From positions 61,359 through 125,358 of the forward strand of contig NZ_BBZF01000027.1 of the NCBI RefSeq assembly GCF_020884795.1: 64,000 nucleotides of DNA, written 5' to 3'. Both the position numbers and the translations under genes were made by a program. Source of the stretch: Micromonospora okii (GTDB lineage Bacteria; Actinomycetota; Actinomycetes; Mycobacteriales; Micromonosporaceae). The first letter of the stretch is position 1; every line of letters begins with the position of its first letter. Positions 9,095 to 17,246 of the stretch are shown in pieces. Below the pieces are notes generated by a model. That model saw nothing but the letters and a program-made list of their open reading frames with translations. It did no database searches and was not told the origin of the DNA.

Positions 9095-10225
9095 TCAGGG
9101 GCGCGGGCCCGTCCAGTCCAGACAGACCACCACCGCGTCGTCGATCAGGTCGCCGGCGACGAACGCCCGCAGGTCGCCGATCAGCGACCGGACCGCGTCC
9201 AGCGGCTCCATCGGGCCGGTGCGGCGCAGGAACCGCTCCAGCGCCGTCTCGCCGTACCGGGCGTGCTGGCCGGTGGCGTCCACGACGCCGTCGCTGAGCA
9301 CGAAGAGGCGGTCACCGGGGCGCAGCGTGACGTGCTGCTCCCGGTAGTCGGTGCCGTCGAACATGCCGAGCGGGAACTGCGCCTCCAGCGGCTGCTCGAC
9401 CACCTGGCCGTCGCGCAGCAGCACCAGCCGGGGCGACCCGGCGTCGACCACCGTCAGCTCCCCGCCGGCCAGGTCCAGCTCCAACAGCAGCGCCGAGACG
9501 TGCTGCTCGCCCCGGTGCAGCGCGTACACGGCCTGATCGGCGAGGGCGGCCTGGTCGGCCAGGGCCAAACCCGCCCGGCGGGCGTTGCGCAGCGCGTGGG
9601 TGGCCAGGGCGGTGAGCACGGAGGCGACGACACCCTCGCCCATCCCGTTGATCGTGGACAGCCACAGCCGGCTCCCGTCGTCGGACCAGTCGAAGCTGTC
9701 GCCCCGCACCGCGTACGCCGGTTCGAGCTGGCCGGCCAGGCTGAACGACGGGCGCACCCGGCTGCGGCCGGGCAGCAGCTCCCACTGCATCTCGGCGGCG
9801 AGGGTGAGCCGGCGGCTGCGGCGGGCGGTGCGGTAGATGTCCGTGCCCTCGTTCACCGTGACCAGCTCGTGGCCGAGCGCGGTGGCGATCCCGAGCAGCT
9901 CGGCCAGGGCCGCCGGGTCGCCGGGGACCGGGGTTACCCGGAGCACCCCCCGGCGCTCGCCGCGCATGCTGACCGGGAGGTAGCCGGTGCGGTCGACGAC
10001 GATCGGCTCCTGGTGGTCGAAGCACCGCCAGGCGGGGTGCCCCGGCCCGGAGACCGGCTCACCTCCCGAGAGGGGCAGCAGCGCCGCGAGACGGTAGTCG
10101 ACCTGGAGGAGTTCGACGGCCGTGATGCCGTACGACCCTTCGAGTTCCGCCGCGAGCCGCTCGACCAGCAGGTCGGCGGGAGCCTCGGTGAGGGCACGGC
10201 GGGCGCGGTCCTCCGCACCGATCAT
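9095..10225 (-). CDS. SpoIIE/PP2C-type serine phosphatase with N-terminal GAF-like region
   Basis: A 376-residue protein from ATG 10225, with AGGAG 5-6 nt upstream. The C-terminal ~220 residues form a SpoIIE-type PP2C domain: SFDWSDDGSRLWLSTINGMGEG, HALRNAR, STINGMGEG-type metal loop, VVDAGSP, LFVLSDGVVDATG and DDAVVVCLDW at the end. The N-terminal ~150 residues resemble a GAF-type sensor. Such phosphatases dephosphorylate anti-sigma-factor antagonists. The first metal-binding Asp motif is D-S-F-D-W rather than the common G-D-F-Y-D. It is divergently transcribed from the MarR gene 61 bp away, which may couple their control. Confidence 0.85.
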   Translation of the reverse strand: MIGAEDRARRALTEAPADLLVERLAAELEGSYGITAVELLQVDYRLAALLPLSGGEPVSGPGHPAWRCFDHQEPIVVDRTGYLPVSMRGERRGVLRVTPVPGDPAALAELLGIATALGHELVTVNEGTDIYRTARRSRRLTLAAEMQWELLPGRSRVRPSFSLAGQLEPAYAVRGDSFDWSDDGSRLWLSTINGMGEGVVASVLTALATHALRNARRAGLALADQAALADQAVYALHRGEQHVSALLLELDLAGGELTVVDAGSPRLVLLRDGQVVEQPLEAQFPLGMFDGTDYREQHVTLRPGDRLFVLSDGVVDATGQHARYGETALERFLRRTGPMEPLDAVRSLIGDLRAFVAGDLIDDAVVVCLDWTGPRP

Positions 10226-10285
10226 CGTCACTCCTGTAGTTCGGACGGGCCGGCGACCAGGGGTGCCGGTAGTCTCTTGGTCAAC

Positions 10286-10906
10286 ATGGCCGAGGAACAC
10301 GGCCCACGCGGGCCAGAAGCGAGTATGGCCGCCGCCCTCGACGCGGCGGCCGGCACCCTGCTCACGGTCTTCGAGGCGGCGCGCGAGCGCACCACCAGCC
10401 GCATCTCCGGCGCCCAACTGCGCGTGGTCATGATGGTCGAGCGGCACGACGGCATCAACCTGCGGCGGCTGGCGACGCAGCTCGACATGCTGCTCTCCTC
10501 GGCCAGCCGGCTCTGCGACCGGCTGGTGGCCGCGGGCATGTTGGAACGCGAGCCGGGTCGGTCCGACCGGCGGGAGATCTCCCTGCACCTCACCCCGGAG
10601 GCCGAGCGCCTCCTCGCCGAGATGCGGGCCGACCGCCGACAGCGGCTGGCCGGCATCCTGGCCGGGATGACCCCCGAGGGGCGGCAGGCCCTCCTCGCCG
10701 GGGTCCAGGAGTTCGACGAGGTCGCCCGCCTGCGGAACGCGGAGCCGCCGGAGACCGGGCCGACCGCCGAGACCCGGGCGGACGGGTGGGGGCCGCAGGT
10801 CGCCCGGGGTGACTGGCGCGACGAGACGACCACGGGTGGAGGCTGGCCCGGCGAGGGCGTCGCGGGCGAGGGCTGGTCGACCGGCAGGGCCGCCCGCTCG
10901 GCCTGA
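10286..10906 (+). CDS. MarR-family transcriptional regulator
   Basis: A 206-residue protein from ATG 10286. The central region (ISGAQLRVVMMVERHDGIN, then LRRLATQLDMLLSSASRLCDR and MLEREPGRSDRREISLHLT) is a winged helix with the wing motif of MarR proteins. The C-terminal ~60 residues are a low-complexity Gly/Trp/Thr tail not needed for the fold. A TAGTCT box at 10270-10275 is a possible -10 with a 10-nt leader. It lies between two SpoIIE-type phosphatases, suggesting a shared stress or development function; this is inference, and the ligand is unknown. Confidence 0.83.
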   Translation: MAEEHGPRGPEASMAAALDAAAGTLLTVFEAARERTTSRISGAQLRVVMMVERHDGINLRRLATQLDMLLSSASRLCDRLVAAGMLEREPGRSDRREISLHLTPEAERLLAEMRADRRQRLAGILAGMTPEGRQALLAGVQEFDEVARLRNAEPPETGPTAETRADGWGPQVARGDWRDETTTGGGWPGEGVAGEGWSTGRAARSA

Positions 10907-10986
10907 CCGCGCCACACACCGCTCCCAGGGCGGGGCGGGGCCCAGGGCAAGGGCCGGGGGCGCGGGGCGCGGGGCGCGCCCGACGG

Positions 10987-12789
10987 TCAGCGGCCAGCCG
11001 CGTGCACGACCAGCATCGCGATGTCGTCGTGGGCCTTCCCGCCGAGCCACTCGTCGACGCGCCGGAGCACCCAGTCGACCAGGGCGGCGGGCGGCAGCCC
11101 GGCACCCGACGCCACCGCCCGGCGCAGCCGCCGGTCGCCGAACGCCTCCATGCCGCCCGCGCCGCCCCGGGCCCCGGTGACCCCGTCGGTGTAGGCGAGC
11201 AGCAGCTCGCCCGGGGCGAGGTGGACCTCCACCTCGGCGAACCGGGGTGCGGCGAGCGCGCCGACCGGCGTGCCGCCGACCCGCAGCGGTGCGACCCGGC
11301 CGTCGGCCCGGACGACCAGCGGCGACGGGTGCCCCCCGCCGGCCACCCGGACCAGCAGCCCGCCGTCGGGCCCGGGGGCCAGGGTGCCGAGCAGCAGGGT
11401 GGTGAACTGGCTGCGCCGCGCGGCGTCGGGGGCGTCGAGGAGCGCCCGGTCGAGCAGGCTCAGCAGCTCCGTCGGCCGCCGCTCGACCATCCGCAGCGTC
11501 TGGAGGGACTGGCGGACCCGGTTGGTGAGCACCGCCGCGCCCACGCCCCGGCCGCACACGTCGCCGAGGGCGAACAACGCGCCACCGGGGGTGGGGAGGA
11601 CGTCGTAGAAGTCGCCGCCGATGCGCAGGCTGTCCCCGGCCGCCCGGTAGCCGCCGGCCAGGGCGACCCCCGGGATCTCGGGCAGCTCGGGGGGGAGCAG
11701 GCTGTGTTGCAACACCCGGGCCAGGTGGGCCTGCTCGCCGTAGAGCTCGGCGGTGGTGAGGGCGGCCCCGGCCCGCGCCGCGAACTCCCGGGCCAGCTCG
11801 ACGTCGCGCTGCTCGAAGCCGGGACGGTCGGCCCGCCGGACCAGCACCAGGGCACCGGCCCGGCCGCCCGCGTCGGGCATCGGGCTGACCAGCAGGGCCC
11901 CGGGCCGGCCGAAGCCCGCCGGCAGCACCGTGCCCAGCTCGACGGGCCCGCCGGCCGGCTCGGGGCCGAATCCGTCCGCTTCGCCCCCGAGCACCTCGGG
12001 GCCGAAGCCGCCCGCGTCGCCGCTGAGCACCTCGGCCAGGCCGGGCACCACGGCGCACAGGTTCGCCGGGCCGGGCTCGGGCGTCACGCCGGGGTCGCCC
12101 TCGGCGTACCGGAGCCAGCGCGGGGCGTCCTCGGCCGGGGCCGGCGGCCGGTGCACGACGAGCGCGGCGTCGGCCAGGTACGGCACCGGCAGGGTGGCGG
12201 CGGCGCGCAGCGCCTGGTCGCGGTGCAGGGCGAGCCCGAGCCGGTTGCCGGCCCGGGCCAGGAAGGCGGTGCGCGACCGCTCGACGAGCAGGGCGTCGGC
12301 GCGCGCCCGCTCCTCGGTGACGTCCCGCACGTACCAGGCGCACCGTCCGCCGCGCAGCGGGCGGCGGACGCCGCGCAGCCGCCGGCCGCGGTGCTCGGTG
12401 TCGAAGGCGTCCGCCCCGGCGGCCGTGGCCCGGGCCAGCGCGCCGACCGCGCACCGGGCGAGGTCGGCGCCCGGGGCGAGCTCCGGCAGCAGCTCACCCG
12501 CCGTCGCGTTGAGGAGGGTCACCACCCCGGCGTGGTCCGTGGTGATGACGGCGTCGGCGAGCCCGTCCAGCAGCTCCCGGGCCAACCGGAGGTCGGCGGA
12601 CGGCGGGGGCCCGGGGCCGGCGGACGGTTCGGGGCCGGGGCTGGGCGGCAACGCGGGCCCGGGGACGGCCGGCAACGCGGGCCCGGGGATGGCCGACGGC
12701 GCGGACGCCGGGGAGCGGCGGCGCGGTGGGCGGGACACCGGCTCGGCGTCGACCGGCCCGGCGAGACCGTCGCGGCGGACGGACGTCAC
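10987..12789 (-). CDS. PAS/GAF-sensor SpoIIE-type PP2C serine phosphatase
   Basis: About 600 residues if translation starts at GTG 12789; ATG 12924 would add 45 low-complexity residues and cannot be excluded. A Pro-rich leader is followed by a PAS-like domain (ADAVITTDHAGVVTLLNATAGELL), a GAF-like domain (about 220-370) and the SpoIIE phosphatase domain with LQHSLLPPELPEIPGV, IGGDFYDVLPTPGG, LGDVCGRGVGAA, LAYTDGVTGARG and the terminal DDIAMLVVH. The metal-binding aspartates of GGDFYD, GDVCG and DG are present, so activity is likely. Its substrate would be an anti-anti-sigma factor, none of which is encoded here. Confidence 0.87.
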   Translation of the reverse strand: MTSVRRDGLAGPVDAEPVSRPPRRRSPASAPSAIPGPALPAVPGPALPPSPGPEPSAGPGPPPSADLRLARELLDGLADAVITTDHAGVVTLLNATAGELLPELAPGADLARCAVGALARATAAGADAFDTEHRGRRLRGVRRPLRGGRCAWYVRDVTEERARADALLVERSRTAFLARAGNRLGLALHRDQALRAAATLPVPYLADAALVVHRPPAPAEDAPRWLRYAEGDPGVTPEPGPANLCAVVPGLAEVLSGDAGGFGPEVLGGEADGFGPEPAGGPVELGTVLPAGFGRPGALLVSPMPDAGGRAGALVLVRRADRPGFEQRDVELAREFAARAGAALTTAELYGEQAHLARVLQHSLLPPELPEIPGVALAGGYRAAGDSLRIGGDFYDVLPTPGGALFALGDVCGRGVGAAVLTNRVRQSLQTLRMVERRPTELLSLLDRALLDAPDAARRSQFTTLLLGTLAPGPDGGLLVRVAGGGHPSPLVVRADGRVAPLRVGGTPVGALAAPRFAEVEVHLAPGELLLAYTDGVTGARGGAGGMEAFGDRRLRRAVASGAGLPPAALVDWVLRRVDEWLGGKAHDDIAMLVVHAAGR

Positions 12790-12936
12790 CGCGGACCGCC
12801 GGTCGGTCGACCTGTGTGCATGCTGGTGGTGCGCTCCTCCGCATCGGTGCCCCTGACCTCCGGCAAAGCGTACCGATCCGCTCCGGCGCGCGCCCATCGA
12901 GGAAACGGCGGGGTCAGCCGGCATCGCGTCGGCGGA

Positions 12937-14175
12937 TCAGCCGGGGCGGCCGAGCCAGCCGGCCGGGTCGGCAACGATCCGCCGGACGACCGAGCCGGCC
13001 GCCCCGACGACGGCGGCCTCCGGGCCGAGCGCCGACGGGCGTACGGTGACCGGCGACCACCCGGCGGTGATCACCCGCCGGGACACCTCGGCGAGCACGG
13101 GGGGTCGCAGCCACGGCGTGAGCAGGGCGTATCCGCCGCCGAGGACCACGGTGTCCAGGTCGAGCAGGTTCACCACGGCGGCCACGGCCACCCCGAGCGC
13201 CCGCCCGGCCTCGGCCAGCGCCGCCCGGGCGGCGGGGTCTCCGACGGCGGCGAGGTCGGCCAGCCGGGCGGCGGCGGTGTCCGCCGGCAGGTCCGCCCCC
13301 GCCAGCCCGGCGGCGGCGAGCACGGCCTCCTGGCCGGCGTACCGCTCCAGGCAGCCGCGACCGCCGCACCGGCAGGGCCGCCCCTGCGGGTCGACGGGAA
13401 GGTGGCCGATCTCGCCGCTCCAGCCCCGCACGCCCCGGAACAGCGCCCCGTCCAGCACGATGCCCGCGCCGATGCCCACCTCCCCGGAGACGTGCAGGAA
13501 GCTGGCCGGGCCGGTGGGGTCGGCGTGCAGCTCGCCGAGGGCGGCGAGGTTCGCCTCGTTGTCGACGACCAGGGGCGGGATCCCGGGGACCGGGTCGACC
13601 AGCGGGGGGTGGGCGGCCAACAGGTCGCCGACGGCCACGTCACGCCAACCGAGGTTCGGGGCGAGCCGGACCAGCCCGGCGGCGTCGACCAGCCCGGGGA
13701 CCGCGAGGGCGGCCCCGGCCAGGGTGAGGCCCTGCCGCTGCGCGTCGGCGCGGGCGGCGGCGGCGAGCGCGGCGAGCCGGGCGAGCGCGTCGGCGGGGGA
13801 GAGCGGACGCAGGTCGGCCCGGCGCACGGTGTGGTGCCGGACCCGGCCGGTCAGGTCGACCACGCAGGCGGCCAGGTAGTCGACGTTGACCTCCAGGCCC
13901 AGCCCGGCGGGGCCGGTGCCGGCCAGCACCAGCCCCCGGGCCGGGCGGCCCGCGCCGGCGCGCGGGGCGGGCTCCGACTCGGCCACCAGCCGGCCGGCGA
14001 TGAGGTCGTCGACGACGGCGGAGACGGTGGCCCGGGTCAGGCCGGTCGCGGCGGCCACGTCGGCCCGTGACGGCGGGCGGGGCGCGGCGGCGATCCGGCC
14101 GAGCACCACGGCGAGGTTCAGCTCGCGCAGGGTGCCCTGACGGACCGCCCCGGAGGCGGCGGCGGGGCGGGTCAC
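12937..14175 (-). CDS. xylR: ROK-family xylose repressor
   Basis: A 412-residue protein from GTG 14175. The N-terminal winged helix (SRADVAAATGLTRATVSAVVDDLIAGRLV) is followed by a ROK sugar-kinase-like domain with GLGLEVNVDYLAACVVD, DNEANLAALGE, the ROK zinc-binding signature CRCGGRGCLE and GGGYALLTPW. ROK repressors of this type bind DNA until the sugar releases them. It is divergent from xylA-xylB across a 66-bp gap holding a clear operator, so it very probably represses xylose use. A shift toward glucose kinase activity is unlikely because the HTH is intact. Confidence 0.9.
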   Translation of the reverse strand: MTRPAAASGAVRQGTLRELNLAVVLGRIAAAPRPPSRADVAAATGLTRATVSAVVDDLIAGRLVAESEPAPRAGAGRPARGLVLAGTGPAGLGLEVNVDYLAACVVDLTGRVRHHTVRRADLRPLSPADALARLAALAAAARADAQRQGLTLAGAALAVPGLVDAAGLVRLAPNLGWRDVAVGDLLAAHPPLVDPVPGIPPLVVDNEANLAALGELHADPTGPASFLHVSGEVGIGAGIVLDGALFRGVRGWSGEIGHLPVDPQGRPCRCGGRGCLERYAGQEAVLAAAGLAGADLPADTAAARLADLAAVGDPAARAALAEAGRALGVAVAAVVNLLDLDTVVLGGGYALLTPWLRPPVLAEVSRRVITAGWSPVTVRPSALGPEAAVVGAAGSVVRRIVADPAGWLGRPG

Positions 14176-14178
14176 CCC

Positions 14179-14207
14179 TTGACACTGCCACAGGGCGACA
14201 AAATAAT
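14179..14207 (+). promoter_or_regulatory. xylA promoter (-35 TTGACA, -10 AATAAT)
   Basis: TTGACA at 14179-14184 and AATAAT at 14202-14207 are separated by exactly 17 nt, a near-consensus housekeeping promoter reading toward xylA. The expected start of transcription is near 14214, leaving a short leader with GGAGG before ATG 14242. Confidence 0.75.
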
Positions 14208-14219
14208 TCAACCAATGAA
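14207..14219. promoter_or_regulatory. XylR (ROK) operator overlapping the xylA -10
   Basis: TTCA (14207-14210), a 5-nt spacer and TGAA (14216-14219) form an inverted repeat in an AT-rich patch that stands out from the GC-rich surroundings. It overlaps the -10 box and the expected start site, so a bound repressor would block xylA transcription. Assignment to XylR rests on position. Confidence 0.55.
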
Positions 14220-14241
14220 CAAATAGCGACCGGAGGTCCGC

Positions 14242-15429
14242 ATGGCACCCCGCCCCACCCCCGCCGACAAGTTCTCCTTCGGCCTCTGGACGGTGGGCTG
14301 GCAGGCCCGCGACCCGTTCGGCGACGCCACCCGCCCCGAGCTGGACGCCGTCGAGGCCGTGCACCGGCTCGCCGAGCTGGGCGCGTACGGGATCACCTTC
14401 CACGACGACGACCTGGTCCCCTTCGGCGCCGACGCCGCCACCCGCGACGCCCGCCTCGCCCGGTTCCGCAAGGCGCTCGACGAGACCGGGCTGGTCGTGC
14501 CGATGGTCACCACCAACCTCTTCAACCACCCCGTGTTCAAGGACGGCGGCTTCACCAGCAACGACCGCGACGTGCGCCGCTACGCGCTGCGCAAGGTGCT
14601 GCGCAACCTCGACCTCGCCGCCGAGCTGGGCGCGAGGACCTTCGTCATGTGGGGCGGCCGGGAGGGCGCCGAGTACGACCTGGCCAAGGACGTCCGCGCC
14701 GCGCTGGAGCGCTACCGCGAGGCCGTCGACCTGCTCTGCCAGTACGTCCTCGACCGCGGCTACGACCTGCGCTTCGCGCTGGAGCCCAAGCCGAACGAGC
14801 CGCGCGGCGACATTCTGCTGCCCACCGTCGGGCACGCGCTGGGGTTCATCTCCACCCTGGCCCACCCGGAGCTGGTCGGCCTCAACCCCGAGGTCGGCCA
14901 CGAGCAGATGGCCGGGCTCAACTTCGCCCACGGCATCGCCCAGGCGCTCTGGCAGGGCAAGCTGTTCCACATCGACCTCAACGGCCAGCGCGGCATCAAG
15001 TACGACCAGGACCTGGTTTTCGGCCACGGCGACCTGCTCAACGCGTTCGCCCTGGTGGACCTGCTGGAGCACGGCGGCCCCGACGGCGGCCGGGCGTACG
15101 ACGGTCCCCGGCACTTCGACTACAAGCCCTCCCGCACGGAGGACGTCGCGGGCGTGTGGGCCTCGGCCGAGGCGAACATGCGCACCTACCTCCTGCTCAG
15201 GGAGCGGGCGGCGGCGTTCCGGGCCGACCCGGAGGTCGCCGAGGCCCTCGCGGCGAGCCGGGTGGCGGACCTGGCCACCCCGACGCTCGCCCCGGGCGAG
15301 GGCTACGCCGACCTGCTCGCCGACCGCTCCGCCTTCGAGGAGTACGACGTCGACGCGGCCGGCGCGCGGGGCTTCGGCTTCGTCCGGCTCAACCAGTTGG
15401 CCGTCGAGCACCTGCTCGGCGCCCGCTGA
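14242..15429 (+). CDS. xylA: Xylose isomerase
   Basis: A 395-residue enzyme from ATG 14242, with CGGAGG 6-11 nt upstream. It converts D-xylose to D-xylulose in the cytoplasm with two divalent metals. The actinobacterial class I signature is clear: FSFGLWTVGWQARDPFG, catalytic GITFHDDDL (His/Asp), NLFNHPVFKDGGFTSND, FVMWGGREGAEY, metal-binding FALEPKPNEPRGDI, LNPEVGHEQMAGL and LFHIDLNGQRG. Length matches Streptomyces and Actinoplanes enzymes. It is followed after 10 bp by xylB in the same operon and faces xylR. Confidence 0.97.
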   Translation: MAPRPTPADKFSFGLWTVGWQARDPFGDATRPELDAVEAVHRLAELGAYGITFHDDDLVPFGADAATRDARLARFRKALDETGLVVPMVTTNLFNHPVFKDGGFTSNDRDVRRYALRKVLRNLDLAAELGARTFVMWGGREGAEYDLAKDVRAALERYREAVDLLCQYVLDRGYDLRFALEPKPNEPRGDILLPTVGHALGFISTLAHPELVGLNPEVGHEQMAGLNFAHGIAQALWQGKLFHIDLNGQRGIKYDQDLVFGHGDLLNAFALVDLLEHGGPDGGRAYDGPRHFDYKPSRTEDVAGVWASAEANMRTYLLLRERAAAFRADPEVAEALAASRVADLATPTLAPGEGYADLLADRSAFEEYDVDAAGARGFGFVRLNQLAVEHLLGAR

Positions 15430-15439
15430 GGCCGCCGCC

Positions 15440-16975
15440 ATGCCGCTGGTGGCGGGGGTCGACTCGTCCACGCAGTCCTGCAAGATCGTGATTCGCGACG
15501 CGGAGACCGGCGCGTTGGCCCGCGAGGGGCGGGCCGCCCACCCCGACGGCACCGAGGTCGACCCGGCCGCCTGGTGGGCCGCCCTGGGGTCGGCCGCCGA
15601 GGCGGCGGGCGGGCTGGCCGACGTGGCCGCGATCTCGGTCGCCGGCCAGCAGCACGGCATGGTCTGCCTCGACGAGGCGGGCCGGGTGGTCCGGCCGGCG
15701 CTGCTGTGGAACGACACCCGGTCGGCCGGGGCCGCCGCCGACCTCGTCGCGGAGGCCGGCGGCGGCGAGACCGGCCGCCGGTTCTGGGCCGAGGCGGTCG
15801 GCTCGGTCCCGGTGGCCAGCTTCACCGTCACGAAGCTGCGCTGGCTGGCCCGGCACGAGCCGGCCAACGCCGAGCGCACAGCGGCGGTCTGCCTGCCGCA
15901 CGACTGGCTGACCTGGCGGCTGGCCGGCGCGCCGGGTCTGGACGCGTTGCGCACCGACCGCAGCGACGCCAGCGGCACCGGCTACTGGTCGCCGGCCACC
16001 GGCGGGTACCGCCTGGACCTGCTGGAGCGCGCCTTCGGCCGACGGCTGCGGGTGCCGGTCGTGCTCGGGCCGGCGGAGCCCGCCGGCGGTCTCGACCCGG
16101 CGGCGCTGCCCGGTGCGCGGGGCGGGGCGGGCGGTGCGCTCGGCGGCGGGGACGGTGCGCTCGGCGGCGCGGGCGATGCCTACGAGGGCGGGGCGCTCGG
16201 GGGCGTCGGCGGGGGCCTCGGCGGGGTGCCGCTCGGCCCCGGGGCGGGGGACAACGCCGCCGCCGGGCTCGGCGTCGGGGCCCGCCCCGGCGACGTGGTC
16301 GTCTCGATCGGCACCTCCGGCACCGTGTTCAGCGTCGCCGACGCCCCGGCAGCCGACCCGGACGGCGCGGTCGCCGGGTTCGCCGACGCCACCGGCCGGT
16401 ACCTGCCGCTGGTCTGCACGCTCAACGCGGCCCGGGTGCTCGACGCCGCCGCCGGCCTGCTCCGGGTCGGCCTGGACGAGCTGTCCGACCTCGCGCTGGC
16501 CGCGCCGCCCGGCGCGGACGGGCTGGTCGTGGTCCCCTACCTGGAGGGCGAGCGGACCCCGAACCGGCCGTCGGCGACCGGCGCGGTGCACGGGCTGACC
16601 CTGCGCACCTCGACTCCCGCCCACCTGGCGCGGGCGGCCGTGGAGGGGATGCTCTGCGCCCTCGCCGACGGCCTCGACGCGCTCGTCGCGCAGGGCGCCC
16701 GCGCCGACCGGGTGATCCTCGTCGGCGGCGGGGCCCGCTCGGCGGCGGTGCGCCGGATCGCGCCGCAGGTCTTCGGCCGCCCGGTCGTCGTCCCGCCGCC
16801 GGGGGAGTACGTCGCCGACGGCGCGGCCCGCCAGGCCGCCTGGCTCACCCTCGGCGGCGACGCGCCGCCCGAGTGGGCCCCGGCCGGTGCGCGGGAGTAC
16901 GCGGCCGACCCCGTGCCCGCCGTCCGCGACCGCTACGCCGCCGCCCGCGACCGGGTGCTCGACCGGCCGACCTGA
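15440..16975 (+). CDS. xylB: Xylulokinase with glycine-rich insertion
   Basis: A 511-residue FGGY-family kinase from ATG 15440 that phosphorylates D-xylulose to xylulose 5-phosphate. N-terminal GVDSSTQSCK (phosphate loop), ISVAGQQHGMV, the catalytic segment GDNAAAGLGVG and the C-terminal GGGARSAAVRRIAPQVFG are all present. Residues about 224-267 form an unusual Gly/Ala/Leu-rich insert just before the catalytic GDNAAAG, encoded by DNA with a 21-bp tandem repeat. Typical actinobacterial XylB proteins run near 460-490 residues, so this insert probably accounts for the extra length. It lies 10 bp behind xylA. Confidence 0.92.
   Translation: MPLVAGVDSSTQSCKIVIRDAETGALAREGRAAHPDGTEVDPAAWWAALGSAAEAAGGLADVAAISVAGQQHGMVCLDEAGRVVRPALLWNDTRSAGAAADLVAEAGGGETGRRFWAEAVGSVPVASFTVTKLRWLARHEPANAERTAAVCLPHDWLTWRLAGAPGLDALRTDRSDASGTGYWSPATGGYRLDLLERAFGRRLRVPVVLGPAEPAGGLDPAALPGARGGAGGALGGGDGALGGAGDAYEGGALGGVGGGLGGVPLGPGAGDNAAAGLGVGARPGDVVVSIGTSGTVFSVADAPAADPDGAVAGFADATGRYLPLVCTLNAARVLDAAAGLLRVGLDELSDLALAAPPGADGLVVVPYLEGERTPNRPSATGAVHGLTLRTSTPAHLARAAVEGMLCALADGLDALVAQGARADRVILVGGGARSAAVRRIAPQVFGRPVVVPPPGEYVADGAARQAAWLTLGGDAPPEWAPAGAREYAADPVPAVRDRYAAARDRVLDRPT
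16133..16174 (+). repeat. 21-bp tandem repeat inside xylB
   Basis: Two 21-bp units at 16133-16153 and 16154-16174 differ in only a few bases and encode GALGGGD and GALGGAG. Related but more diverged units follow to about 16230. The reading frame is kept throughout. Confidence 0.8.
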
Positions 16976-16988
16976 GGGCTGGTTCCGG

Positions 16989-17200
16989 CTCCAGGTCGGC
17001 GACAGGGCGCCTTCACCCGCGCCCGGACACCCCCATGTCGCCGACATGGCGCTGCACACTCCAGGTCGGCGACATCGCGCCTTCGTCCGCGCCCGGATAC
17101 CCCCATGTCGCCGACATGGAGCCGACGTCCGCGCCCGGACACCCCAGGTTGCCGGCATCGCGCTCGGACACGCCGGGTCGCCGGCGTGGAGCCGGCTGCC
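16989..17200. repeat. 70-bp degenerate direct repeats with internal palindromes
   Basis: Two 70-bp units at 16989-17058 and 17059-17128 are nearly identical, and a third diverged unit follows to about 17200. Each full unit contains an odd-length palindrome (CCATGTCGCCGACATGG, at 17033-17049 and 17103-17119). The block fills the gap between xylB and the MFS gene. No coding potential is supported on either strand. Confidence 0.75.
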
Positions 17201-17246
17201 GGGCGGCGGTTGTCGCCCTGACCGGGGCAGCGGGCATGCTGGGGCG

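Noticed and set aside
16989..17200. 70-bp repeats as a CRISPR array
   Set aside because: Whole units including 'spacers' are repeated and degenerate, with no cas genes nearby.
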